64,000 nucleotides of DNA. Source: Phormidesmis priestleyi ULC007 (GTDB taxonomy: Bacteria; Cyanobacteriota; Cyanobacteriia; Leptolyngbyales; Leptolyngbyaceae). Shown piece by piece: positions 1 through 7,502 of the stretch. Location of the stretch: positions 1-64,000 of the forward strand of contig NZ_MPPI01000005.1 of assembly GCF_001895925.1 (NCBI RefSeq), in the 5' to 3' direction. The notes under the pieces are model-generated. The model made no database searches, was not told the origin of the DNA, and was given only the letters and a program-made list of their open reading frames with translations. A program made the position numbers and the translations under genes. Each line of letters begins with the position of its first letter. Within the stretch, counting starts at the first letter, position 1.

Positions 1-57
1 TTCAGCTAACGTGCGATCCTCTTCTGAAGTCAAAATGATCCGGAGGGGAGCAGGCAT
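1..57 (-). CDS. IS630-family transposase, N-terminal fragment cut by window edge
   Basis: Read leftwards, an ATG at 57 opens 19 codons that run off the window: MPAPLRIILTSEEDRTLAE. This matches the usual start of cyanobacterial IS630-type transposases (MPAP..I.LT.EEDRTL), just before the helix-turn-helix DNA-binding region. GGAG/AGGA-like bases lie shortly upstream. A 9-bp inverted pair, AGGGTCTTC at 75-83 and GAAGACCCT at 150-158, lies between it and modB and could belong to an element end or a terminator. Only the first residues are visible, so whether the gene is intact is unknown. Confidence 0.55.
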   Translation of the reverse strand, partial: MPAPLRIILTSEEDRTLAE

Positions 58-213
58 AAGGAGGGGTTAATTAGAGGGTCTTCCTATCTTATATTTAACT
101 TCACCCTCCTACTTAGCAATGATTTGGATTGAAAGAAGTAATTGATTCAGAAGACCCTGGTGCATTGCGAAGGCTTGCTTAAGCGATGGGTTGAGGCAGT
201 CTGCAAAGTGCAT

Positions 214-873
214 TTAGACTTTCCAAGAATTCATTGAAACAATTCCGATCAAGGAAATGCAGATCACGATAATCGTCCAAAACCATCCTTCCTGAATCGC
301 CCCTGCCTCAACTGCAAAATAAATCGCCATTGGCATCGTTTGTGTTTGCCTGGGGATATTTCCTGCAAGCATTAACGTTGCGCCAAACTCTCCTAATGCA
401 CGAGCAAAGGTAAGAACTGTGCCTGCCAAGATTCCAGGCATCGCCAAAGGCAGAGCAATATACCAAAAGACTCCTCCTTCCGATGCACCCTCTAGTCTGC
501 CAGCATCTAATAGTAACGGGTCAATCTGCTCAAAGGCTCCCAATGCTGCGCGATACATCAAGGGAAAGGACACAATCATGGCGGCTAAAACTGCTGCATA
601 CCAAGTGAATACCAGGCTCAGATCCCAGAAGGTGAGGATTTGCCCCAAAACACCATTTTTGCCCAGCAAAGTTAGCAGCACGAAGCCTACAACCGTCGGC
701 GGCAAAATCAAAGGCGCGATCAGAATTCCCTCAATCAGCGATCGCGCTTTTCCTCGATAAAGATACATCCTGTAAGCAACAATTGTTCCCAACCCAAACG
801 TGATGGCAGTTGCCAACAGCGATACTTTGAGAGAAATCCAGAGCGGAGACAAGTCGGGGATCAACATGCTCAA
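214..873 (-). CDS. modB: Molybdate ABC transporter permease ModB
   Basis: Inner-membrane permease that moves molybdate received from ModA. The 219-residue protein has about five hydrophobic helices and the permease EAA-type loop near residues 117-140 (LLLDAGRLEGAS...FWYIALPLA), followed by FARALGEFGATLMLAGN, a hallmark of the ModB/CysT family. The start codon lies 6 bp after the modA stop, so the two are co-transcribed. The C-terminus ends abruptly (SMNSWKV). No ATPase gene (modC) follows in the 213 bases before the window edge, where an IS630-like transposase begins. In many cyanobacteria ModB and ModC are fused, so this may be the permease half of a truncated modBC, or modC may be elsewhere. 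Confidence 0.9.
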   Translation of the reverse strand: MSMLIPDLSPLWISLKVSLLATAITFGLGTIVAYRMYLYRGKARSLIEGILIAPLILPPTVVGFVLLTLLGKNGVLGQILTFWDLSLVFTWYAAVLAAMIVSFPLMYRAALGAFEQIDPLLLDAGRLEGASEGGVFWYIALPLAMPGILAGTVLTFARALGEFGATLMLAGNIPRQTQTMPMAIYFAVEAGAIQEGWFWTIIVICISLIGIVSMNSWKV

Positions 874-879
874 TTCAGG

Positions 880-1707
880 TCAAGGCTTTGCAATCCCAAA
901 TCCATATTTTTCAAAGACCGCTTTTGCAGGGTCACTTTGTAAGAATTCAGCATATCGTTTGGAGCTATCGATCGATTTGCTCGACTTTAAGACTGCGATC
1001 GGGTAAAGAATGGGAGAATGCAGCTTTTGATCAGCCGTTGCAGCGATCGTGATCTGGTCTGAACTTTTAGCATCGGTGATGTAAACAATGCCTGCATCCA
1101 CATCACCCGTTTCCACAGCAGTTAGAACAGATTTCACATTACTACCAAACACAAATTTAGATTGCACCTGCTCCAAGATTCCTAAATTCTTCAAAACCTC
1201 GGTTGAGTATTGCCCTGCTGGAACCGATCGGGGTTCTCCAATAGAGATTCGCTTAATTTCTGGCTTAACAAGTTGCTGAAAGTCAGTTAAAGACACAGCG
1301 GCTTGCTTGGGGGTAATCAGAACCAACTGATTGGTCAACAAATCCCTCTGAGTTCCCGATGCGAACGACCCTTTTTCCTGTAGGGCTTTCATTTGTTTTT
1401 CGGCCGCCGAAATAAACACATCGACTGGGGCACCCTGTTCAATTTGTTGTTGCAATGCACCGGAGGCTGCAAAGTTATAGTTGATTGTCTGGTTGGAGTT
1501 TGCTTGGGTGTAAAGTGGTGTAATTTCTTGGAGCGCTTTCTGAAGGCTGGCGGCGGCTGCGACCAAAAGCGTCGAGGTTTGAGCAGCGGATTGAACCGTT
1601 GTCTGCTGACTTAGCTGTGGGGCAGGCGGCGCGAGTTGAGTGCAGGCAATCAGCAGTACTGTCATCCAGAAGCTCAAGAGTCCAACTCGCCAAGTCTTTA
1701 CACGCAT
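880..1707 (-). CDS. modA: Molybdate-binding lipoprotein ModA
   Basis: Periplasmic solute-binding protein of the molybdate ABC transporter. A signal peptide at residues 1-22 ends in the lipobox LLIAC, so Cys22 is the likely lipidated residue. A Ser/Thr/Gln-rich linker follows. The binding domain starts near residue 47 (LLVAAAASLQKAL) and shows the ModA signatures NFAASGALQQQIEQGAPVDV and a C-terminal PILYPIAVLKSS. Total length, 275 aa, fits the family. It is first in a modA-modB operon and divergent from an RHH-Mop regulator gene across an 87-bp gap that holds TACCAA half-sites, which suggests molybdate-responsive control (inference). Confidence 0.93.
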   Translation of the reverse strand: MRVKTWRVGLLSFWMTVLLIACTQLAPPAPQLSQQTTVQSAAQTSTLLVAAAASLQKALQEITPLYTQANSNQTINYNFAASGALQQQIEQGAPVDVFISAAEKQMKALQEKGSFASGTQRDLLTNQLVLITPKQAAVSLTDFQQLVKPEIKRISIGEPRSVPAGQYSTEVLKNLGILEQVQSKFVFGSNVKSVLTAVETGDVDAGIVYITDAKSSDQITIAATADQKLHSPILYPIAVLKSSKSIDSSKRYAEFLQSDPAKAVFEKYGFGIAKP

Positions 1708-1744
1708 ACGTAAAATGTTTTTAACGAAGTTCCTATTATTTGAA

Positions 1745-1791
1745 GAAATACCAACCCTCTGTCAAAATATTACCAACTAAATTGGTATTTC
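1745..1791. promoter_or_regulatory. Putative operator with three TACCAA half-sites in the modA/regulator gap
   Basis: The divergent gap holds GAAATACCAA at 1745-1754 and its exact complement TTGGTATTTC at 1782-1791, plus a third TACCAA at 1771-1776. The inner pair forms TACCAA-N5-TTGGTA. RHH proteins bind short repeated half-sites, so this is a plausible operator for the regulator starting 4 bp downstream and for modA. Binding is inferred from position and symmetry only. Confidence 0.5.
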
Positions 1792-1794
1792 GTC

Positions 1795-2211
1795 ATGCCT
1801 CGTAAAGATCAAGGTTGGATCACGTTTCAGTTACCCGAAGCCGAGCGACAGCTTCTTGAAAGACACTGTGAACAGACGCAGCGATCGAAAACGGATGTTC
1901 TACGGGAGTTGGTCAGAACTTTAGAGCGAGAAATGCCTGTCATGTCGTTAACCCCTCCCCCCAAACAGTCGCCCCGCTATGGTATAAACATTCGGGCGAT
2001 GCAAGTGAGTGCCCGTAATGTTTTCCCGGCGATCGTTAGACAGGTGAGGTTAGGCAGTGTAAATGCTGAGATTTTGCTCGAAATTGCCCCTAATGTTGAA
2101 GCCGTGTCTGTGATTACTCGTGCTTCAGCCGAGGTGTTGCAACTGAAAGAAGAGCGGCAAGTTTATGCCATGATCAAATCCAGCGATGTGATGGTCGCTG
2201 TAGATGATTAG
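1795..2211 (+). CDS. Ribbon-helix-helix/Mop fusion, probable molybdate-responsive regulator
   Basis: The 138-residue protein has two parts. Residues 8-46 (WITFQLPEAERQLLERH...SKTDVLRELVRTLE) read as a CopG-type ribbon-helix-helix DNA-binding domain: a short beta strand and two helices. After a Pro-rich linker, residues 68-137 form a Mop/TOBE molybdate-binding domain (SARNVFPAIV, VNAEILLEI, VYAMIKSSDVMVAVD). The classical molybdate regulator ModE instead joins a winged helix to Mop domains. Divergent placement beside modA with repeated TACCAA half-sites between suggests an autoregulated sensor repressing uptake when molybdate is plentiful. The function is inferred; the domain calls are strong. 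Confidence 0.82.
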   Translation: MPRKDQGWITFQLPEAERQLLERHCEQTQRSKTDVLRELVRTLEREMPVMSLTPPPKQSPRYGINIRAMQVSARNVFPAIVRQVRLGSVNAEILLEIAPNVEAVSVITRASAEVLQLKEERQVYAMIKSSDVMVAVDD

Positions 2212-2229
2212 ACTTCCTGTAAAAATACT

Positions 2230-2482
2230 CCGCCCTCACCCTAGCCCTCTCCCCAAGGAGCTACTGTGTACACACAAATTGTCGCTGCGTTCCAGTCCTT
2301 TCAGCCCCCTAAATCCCCCATTCTGGGGGACTTTAAGTCCAAACCTCCCATTTAAAGTCCCCCACTTTTGGGGATTTAGGGGGCGAAGATCTCGGCAATG
2401 ACGAATCGAGAAACTTGTGTGTACACGGTAGCCCCCAGGAGAAGGGAACAAGAGAGTTCTGGCTCCCTTCTCCTGGGTGTTC
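2230..2482. repeat. C-rich dispersed repeat split by a MITE
   Basis: The gap after the regulator carries a CCCTCACCCTAGCCCTCTCC repeat (from about 2233) whose complementary half (GAGAAGGGAAC, then GGCTCCCTTCTCCTGGGTG) resumes after 2431. The segment 2261-2431 interrupts it. Related copies occur at 4728-4747, 7293-7355 and 10544-10578. No gene is seen in 2212-2554. Confidence 0.6.
2261..2431. mobile_element. 171-bp MITE-like element with 20-bp terminal inverted repeats
   Basis: The ends CTACTGTGTACACACAAATT (2261-2280) and AACTTGTGTGTACACGGTAG (2412-2431) are inverted copies with 18 of 20 matches. Inside, 2304-2384 is a nearly perfect palindrome beginning GCCCCCTAAATCCCCC. It has no coding capacity. 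A related core palindrome is at 51763-51844 but with different outer ends, so the core may be a separate repeat captured by the terminal repeats. Confidence 0.6.
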
Positions 2483-2554
2483 TAACCAAACCGACTATGG
2501 CTCTAACGTCTGTGAAAACACTCCCAATCCCATTCAAGAGGGCAAGTTTTCTGA

Positions 2555-3361
2555 ATGACTGAATTGCATTTGGCTGACTCTCATCGAAAAGATCTCGATC
2601 GTCCCGTTTTAGAAGCCAAAGGATTGACCCGTCGCTTTGGCGGACTGGTAGCGGTTAACCACGTCTCTTTCACCGTCAATGAAGGCGAGATTTTTGGGCT
2701 AATTGGCCCTAATGGTGCCGGAAAAACGACTCTGTTTAACCTGGTGATCGGACTAACTCAATCCTCTAGTGGACAAATGCTTTATCGAGGTGAAGAAATT
2801 TCTAACCTACGTCCGCATCAAATTGCTAAAAAAGGGATTGCCAGAACCTTTCAAAATATTCGCCTGTTTGCTGATCTTTCAGCGTTAGAAAATGTGATGA
2901 TTGCTCAACATATTCACACCAAGAGCGGCGTATTTGCGGGCGTATTGGGCTTGCCTCCTGCGCCTCGTGAAGAACAAAAAACCCGATCGCGAGCCTTTGA
3001 GCTATTAGAATTGGTCGGCTTAAGCGATCGCGCTGACGAAAAAGCCGCTAACTTCCCCTATGGCGATCAGCGTCGGCTAGAAATCGCCCGCGCCCTGGCG
3101 CTTGAACCGCAGGTTCTCTTACTCGATGAACCTGCGGCTGGGATGAATCTTAACGAAAAGCAGCAGTTGAGTCACTTTATTCGTCAAATTCGTGACCAAT
3201 TTAATCTGACAATTTTGCTAATCGAACATCATGTGCCGCTCGTGATGGGATTGTGCGATCGCATTGCGGTTCTAAACTTTGGTCAACTGATCGCGATCGG
3301 CAATCCCGCACATGTGAAAGCCGATCGTGCGGTGATTGAAGCTTACTTGGGCACAGAGTAA
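2555..3361 (+). CDS. livG: Branched-chain amino-acid ABC transporter ATPase LivG
   Basis: Cytoplasmic ATPase of a HAAT-family (branched-chain/neutral amino acid) importer; 268 aa. It shows Walker A GPNGAGKTT near residue 52, the LivG-type segment ARTFQNIRLFADLSALENV, a signature region read as NFPYGDQRRLEIARAL (usually LSYGQQ), Walker B VLLLDEPAAGMN, and the C-terminal LNFGQLIAIGNP. livF follows 15 bp later. No permease or binding-protein genes are adjacent, so the partners are encoded elsewhere; in cyanobacteria the corresponding system is called Nat. Confidence 0.92.
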   Translation: MTELHLADSHRKDLDRPVLEAKGLTRRFGGLVAVNHVSFTVNEGEIFGLIGPNGAGKTTLFNLVIGLTQSSSGQMLYRGEEISNLRPHQIAKKGIARTFQNIRLFADLSALENVMIAQHIHTKSGVFAGVLGLPPAPREEQKTRSRAFELLELVGLSDRADEKAANFPYGDQRRLEIARALALEPQVLLLDEPAAGMNLNEKQQLSHFIRQIRDQFNLTILLIEHHVPLVMGLCDRIAVLNFGQLIAIGNPAHVKADRAVIEAYLGTE

Positions 3362-3376
3362 AATCGACTAAAAGCG

Positions 3377-4090
3377 ATGCAAAATCCTCTACTCGAAATT
3401 CAAGGACTCAGCGTTAATTATGGTGGCATTCAAGCCCTACAGGCGATCGACCTGATGATTTACCCTGGCGAAGTGGTGACGCTAATCGGCTCAAACGGGG
3501 CGGGTAAAAGCACGACTCTACAGGCAATTTCTCGGATCATTAACATTCGTCAGGGACAAATTCTCTACAACGGCGAAGAGATTACTCGTCGTCGCCCTCA
3601 TGAAGTTGTGAAACTGGGAATTGCCCATAGCCCAGAGGGGCGAAGAGTTTTGGCTCGTCAGACCGTGCTTGATAATTTAGAATTGGGCGCTTATACACGA
3701 TCGTCGCGTCTCAGCATCAAGTCCGACATTGAACAACAATTTCTGCTATTTCCCAAGTTAGCAGAGCGTAAAAATCAACTAGCAGGCACTCTGAGCGGCG
3801 GCGAACAGCAGATGTTAGCGATCGCTCGTGCTTTGATGAGTCGTCCTAAATTATTGCTGTTAGACGAACCGAGTTTGGGATTAGCACCGACGATCGTGCG
3901 CGAGATTTTCTCGATTATTCAAAATCTGCGAGAAACTGGAGTCACCATTCTTTTAGTCGAGCAAAACGCAAATCTAGCCTTGCAAATCGCCGATCGTGGA
4001 TATGTTTTAGAAGCAGGTTGTATGACATTATCCAACAAAGCCTCTGAGCTATTAGAGGACGATCGAGTGAGACAAGCTTATTTAGGTTAA
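3377..4090 (+). CDS. livF: Branched-chain amino-acid ABC transporter ATPase LivF
   Basis: Second ATPase of the same importer; 237 aa, normal for LivF. Walker A is GSNGAGKSTT, the family segment GIAHSPEGRRVLARQTVLDNL is present, the ABC signature is LSGGEQQMLAIARAL and Walker B is LLLLDEPSLGL. It differs from the urea transporter UrtE, whose N-terminus and signature read differently. It is co-transcribed with livG and probably with the oxygenase gene starting 6 bp downstream. Confidence 0.93.
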   Translation: MQNPLLEIQGLSVNYGGIQALQAIDLMIYPGEVVTLIGSNGAGKSTTLQAISRIINIRQGQILYNGEEITRRRPHEVVKLGIAHSPEGRRVLARQTVLDNLELGAYTRSSRLSIKSDIEQQFLLFPKLAERKNQLAGTLSGGEQQMLAIARALMSRPKLLLLDEPSLGLAPTIVREIFSIIQNLRETGVTILLVEQNANLALQIADRGYVLEAGCMTLSNKASELLEDDRVRQAYLG

Positions 4091-4096
4091 TCAACT

Positions 4097-4693
4097 ATGA
4101 ATTCAGATATTTTAGTGTCTAATTATTTACAAATCGACGACTTCTTGACGAGAGAAGACAAAAAAAGATTACTAAACTATGTGTTTGCAGAAGAGGCGGA
4201 GTTTGTACCGACCAGCACTTCAACTGATGAAACAAATTATCGACGATCGAGCGTTCTTTACTCGTTTCCTGACTTTGCAGAATTGATGAGCGATCGCATC
4301 TACTCTAGTCTCTCAACTATTTTTAATAAGCTAGAGTTGCCTACATTTGAGTCCTCTCACATTGAGGCTCAGTTAACGGCTCACAACGAGGGTAATTACT
4401 ACAAAGTTCATAACGATAATGGCAGCTCTGGCACGGCGACTAGAGAACTCACCTATGTTTATTATTTCTATCGAGAACCTAAGTCTTTTTTGGGCGGAGA
4501 ATTAGTGATTTACGATAGCAAGATCGAGAATGGATATTACACTAATGCAGAGTCTTTCAAAACCATTGAACCTAGAAATAACAGCATTGTCTTTTTCCAA
4601 AGTCGCTATATGCACGAAGTTTTGCCTGTGAATTGTCCGTCTCGATCGTTCCAAGATAGTCGATTCACCATCAACGGCTGGATTCATCGCTGA
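4097..4693 (+). CDS. 2-oxoglutarate/Fe(II)-dependent oxygenase, prolyl-hydroxylase type
   Basis: Predicted soluble 198-residue dioxygenase. The Fe(II) ligands fit the HxD...H pattern: His105 and Asp107 in KVHNDN, and His173 in YMHEVLPV, with a 2-oxoglutarate-binding Arg likely at 183 or 189. The flanking ELTYVYYFYREP and GGELVIYD segments are typical of P4Hc-fold enzymes. It starts 6 bp after livF, so the two are probably co-transcribed. Whether its substrate is a protein, an amino acid or something else cannot be told; coupling to amino-acid uptake is inference. Confidence 0.8.
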   Translation: MNSDILVSNYLQIDDFLTREDKKRLLNYVFAEEAEFVPTSTSTDETNYRRSSVLYSFPDFAELMSDRIYSSLSTIFNKLELPTFESSHIEAQLTAHNEGNYYKVHNDNGSSGTATRELTYVYYFYREPKSFLGGELVIYDSKIENGYYTNAESFKTIEPRNNSIVFFQSRYMHEVLPVNCPSRSFQDSRFTINGWIHR

Positions 4694-4730
4694 TTAACGA
4701 TCGTGGATTAAATAAGACCCGGATTTACCC

Positions 4731-5873
4731 TCACCCTAACCCTCTCCGAATTAGTTGCGCTAACTGTTCTGCACTGTTGACGACGGCTAAAGATGCCGCC
4801 TGCTTTGCCATTTGTTGAAGTCGATCGGGCGACTTTAACATCATCAATACCTGCGCTTCTAAAACTTCTGATGTGAGATCGGCTTGTCGATAAACTTCGG
4901 CGGCTCCTGCTTCAGCAAAAACAGCCGCGTTAAACGCTTGATGATCTTCAGCCGCAAATGGGTAAGGAATCAGAATCGATGGGGTGTGCGTGATCGCTAA
5001 CTCAGTCAAGGTGCCAGCCCCCGATCGGCTAATCGCTAAATTTGCCCGTTGAAATAGCGCCGCCATATTGTCATAGAACGGCAAGACCACATATTGAGAG
5101 TGTTGAAGGCGTTGGGCATCTGGATCGCTGTCACCCGTTAGATGAACTACCCAAGCGCCCGCGTCAAACCAGGCAGGGGCAGCTTTCCGCACTAGTTTGT
5201 TGAGGGCAACGGCTCCTTGACTGCCGCCCACTACCACAATTAATGGCACGTCTTTTGGAATTGATAAATCTTCTAGAGCAGTGTCGTCTAAGGCAGATCG
5301 AAACTGCGATCGCACCGGAGTTCCCACACAAATCGTTTTACCTCGTGGCAAATAGTCTGATGCAGCCTGAAACCCGATCGCCACAACACTACACCAGGGC
5401 GCAAACCAACGAGTCACTTTTCCGGGTAGCGCGTTTGACTCGTGAAGAATCACGGGCAAGCCGAGCGATCGGGCAGCCAGAATTGCTGGAGCCGCAATAT
5501 ATCCCCCAGTGGTGAACACGCCATCAAATTTGCCTTGCTTGAGCAGCCTTCTGACTTGCCGAATCGAGCCAATCAACCGCAGCAAAACTTTGAGGCTACC
5601 GAGTCCTAATTTTTGTTGAAACCCAGCCACAGAAATCGTGTGGAGGGGATAGCTCCCTTGAGCGTAATCGCCCACAAGCTGCGTTTCTAAGCGATCGGGC
5701 ACGCCCAACCACTCGATCTGATAGTCGCGAAGTTGTTCAGCCGTGGCGATCGCCGGGAAAACATGACCACCCGTGCCACTGGCAGCAATTAATAAGCGAA
5801 TCGTTTTTGAGGGAGACAGCACGGGCTTTTCTAAAATAGAGTCAGATGCACTTTTCACAGAGAGTTTTGGCAA
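4731..5873 (-). CDS. murG: UDP-GlcNAc:lipid I N-acetylglucosaminyltransferase MurG
   Basis: Peripheral membrane GT28 enzyme that adds GlcNAc to lipid I, forming lipid II for peptidoglycan. The N-terminal Rossmann loop is AASGTGGHVFPAIA, followed by the acceptor-side GGYIAAPAILAA and LPVILHESNALPGKVTRW. The donor-binding half has GGSQGAVALN, ISRSGAGTLTELA and IPYPFAAEDHQAFNA. Length 380 aa includes about 25 extra N-terminal residues; an internal start is possible. The final codons and stop lie inside a dispersed C-rich repeat (4728-4747), so the C-terminus RRGLG is repeat-encoded. Confidence 0.95.
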   Translation of the reverse strand: MPKLSVKSASDSILEKPVLSPSKTIRLLIAASGTGGHVFPAIATAEQLRDYQIEWLGVPDRLETQLVGDYAQGSYPLHTISVAGFQQKLGLGSLKVLLRLIGSIRQVRRLLKQGKFDGVFTTGGYIAAPAILAARSLGLPVILHESNALPGKVTRWFAPWCSVVAIGFQAASDYLPRGKTICVGTPVRSQFRSALDDTALEDLSIPKDVPLIVVVGGSQGAVALNKLVRKAAPAWFDAGAWVVHLTGDSDPDAQRLQHSQYVVLPFYDNMAALFQRANLAISRSGAGTLTELAITHTPSILIPYPFAAEDHQAFNAAVFAEAGAAEVYRQADLTSEVLEAQVLMMLKSPDRLQQMAKQAASLAVVNSAEQLAQLIRRGLG

Positions 5874-5984
5874 TGACAGAGTGATTCTACGCTAATTCTG
5901 TCGTGTGGTCACTCACAATAACCCTGTAAATTGATTAATATCTTAAGTGGCTGTCTTTTGCCCTAATAGTTTGAGCGATTCTCT

Positions 5985-6836
5985 ATGCGCCATTTTTTGC
6001 CCGTTCGATCGACCCTTGCGTCTGTGCCTCAAAATTTCAGGCAAAAGCCGTTGAGATCGCTGTTTTTGCTGACATTAGGGCTGACAATTTTAGGGAGTAG
6101 CAGTTTACACGATCGCGCCATTGCAGCCACGCCAGAAACCGCTCCCGTCCCCTTAAAACAAGCCTTGACCCAAATTGATGCAGCAGCAAATAGCAAAAAT
6201 TTGCCGGGGGTGCTTCAGTTCTACAGTCCTAACTTTGCTCACTCAGATGGGCTAAATCGGCGATCGCTCGAACAGGCATTGACTCAGCTTTGGAAACAAT
6301 ATCCTAATCTGACTTATCGCACTGAGCTAAAATCTTGGCAACCCGATGGGCGCGGCATTCGGGCTGAGACAGTGACTTATATTTCAGGAACGCAAATGGT
6401 GAACGGGCAATCACTCAAGCTCGATTCGACATTGCAGTCTCGGCAGCGATTTGAAGGTCAAACGATCGTTCAGCAAGACGTTCTTGCAGAGACGAGCAAA
6501 GTCACGTCGGGGGAGAATCCGCCTGACGTAAAGGTGAGTTTGCCTCAACAGGTACGAGTCGGACAAGACTTTAGTTTTGACGCGATCGTGCAAGATCCGT
6601 TAGGCAGTGACCTGCTGTTGGGGTCAGCGTTAGAAGAATCGATCAAACCGAGTGGCTACTTAAACCCCACTACCACAGATTTAGAGTTGCTCACCTCTGG
6701 AGGCATCTTTAAGGTGGGTCGTGCTTCCAAGACTCCTGAAAATCGCTGGATCTCTGCGGTCTTGGTGCGGCATGGTGGCACCACAATGGTGACGCAGCGA
6801 CTGCGGATTGTTGCGGGTAGTCCGATCGTAAAGTAA
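5985..6836 (+). CDS. Exported NTF2-like fold protein
   Basis: 283 residues. A basic N-terminus is followed by a hydrophobic stretch at residues 26-42 and an AIAAT cleavage-like site near residue 48, giving an exported protein. Residues 56-165 (ALTQIDAAANSKNLPGVLQFYSPN...ETVTYISG) fit the NTF2-like/SnoaL cone fold seen in cyanobacterial nuclear-transport-factor-2 family proteins. The C-terminal 110 residues look like a beta-rich domain (VSLPQQVRVGQDFSFDAIV). It is divergent from murG. The biological role is unknown. Confidence 0.7.
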   Translation: MRHFLPVRSTLASVPQNFRQKPLRSLFLLTLGLTILGSSSLHDRAIAATPETAPVPLKQALTQIDAAANSKNLPGVLQFYSPNFAHSDGLNRRSLEQALTQLWKQYPNLTYRTELKSWQPDGRGIRAETVTYISGTQMVNGQSLKLDSTLQSRQRFEGQTIVQQDVLAETSKVTSGENPPDVKVSLPQQVRVGQDFSFDAIVQDPLGSDLLLGSALEESIKPSGYLNPTTTDLELLTSGGIFKVGRASKTPENRWISAVLVRHGGTTMVTQRLRIVAGSPIVK

Positions 6837-6852
6837 ACAACTGGCTACCTAG

Positions 6853-7236
6853 AAGATCACTCAGAATCATTCGCATTTTTTACGGGTGCCGGGTTCAAAA
6901 TGGGGCGACGAGTCTGCTTGGATTGCTGATGTCGCGACTCAACTCGCTGCGGGTGCGCCCTCAGTCACCGTCTTGATCAATGGTGGTGAAGTCACTTGGG
7001 AAGATGCCCGACAGAGTGTTCGAGCGGGACGACTGGTGATCACGATCGCAGACAGTGGTCGCACCGCAGATTTATTAGCCGCCGGACTACGCGCAGATCC
7101 AACGGATGCCCGCGCTAAAGAATTGATTGCTTCTGGGCTTGTGCAAGCAGTAGATTTGACCGCAGGCACGATCGCATTAACCACTATCATAGAGACAATT
7201 TTTGCGAAGGAATCTATCCGTAGCGACCTACAATAG
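6853..7236 (+). pseudogene. Remnant of a prokaryotic LSDAT/SLOG-type gene
   Basis: An open frame preceded by a stop at 6850-6852 encodes about 127 residues with the segments GSKWGDESAW, TVLINGGEVTWEDARQSVRA and VITIADSGRTADLLA. These belong to the nucleotide-binding SLOG domain found in prokaryotic LSDAT/TRPM-like proteins. Full-length relatives carry a long N-terminal part that is absent here. The only starts available are a GTG at 6886 with no clear ribosome site. It is therefore most likely a 3' gene fragment, though expression of a truncated SLOG protein cannot be excluded. Confidence 0.65.
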
Positions 7237-7292
7237 ACCTCCTGCATGAATCTGGACAGCCCTCCTCACGGCAGTGGGGCGAAGCCTTCGCC

Positions 7293-7355
7293 AACCCTTC
7301 TCCCCAGCCAGAATCTTATTCCCTGTCCTTGGGGAGAGGGTTAGGGTGAGGGCGG
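7293..7355. repeat. C-rich dispersed palindromic repeat
   Basis: CCTTCTCCCC...GGGGAGAGGGTTAGGGTGAGG forms an imperfect hairpin and matches copies at 2230, 4728 and 10544. It occupies the otherwise empty gap 7237-7502 upstream of gcvP. I see no glycine-riboswitch signature in that gap. Confidence 0.55.
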
Positions 7356-7502
7356 TTCGGATGCCAGAGCATTTGTTGCCAAGTTAATAAGTGAGTCGTC
7401 TAAACTTCATCGTTCTTTTACAACTGTTAGCGGCGCTATTAGGTTAATTGTTGCAGAATATTTACAGGCAGCTTACTCTCTAACCTAATCTTAAACTCCC
7501 CT

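Noticed and set aside
2204-2451. Open frames on both strands in the 2.2-2.5 kb gap
   Set aside because: They read through a palindromic MITE; both strands are open because of the symmetric repeat, and no ribosome site or family pattern exists.
6939-7247. 102-codon minus-strand frame
   Set aside because: It is antisense to the SLOG-domain fragment, whose frame carries the real family motifs.
7237-7502. Glycine riboswitch upstream of gcvP
   Set aside because: I looked for the paired aptamer signatures and saw only a dispersed repeat and an A/T-rich leader.
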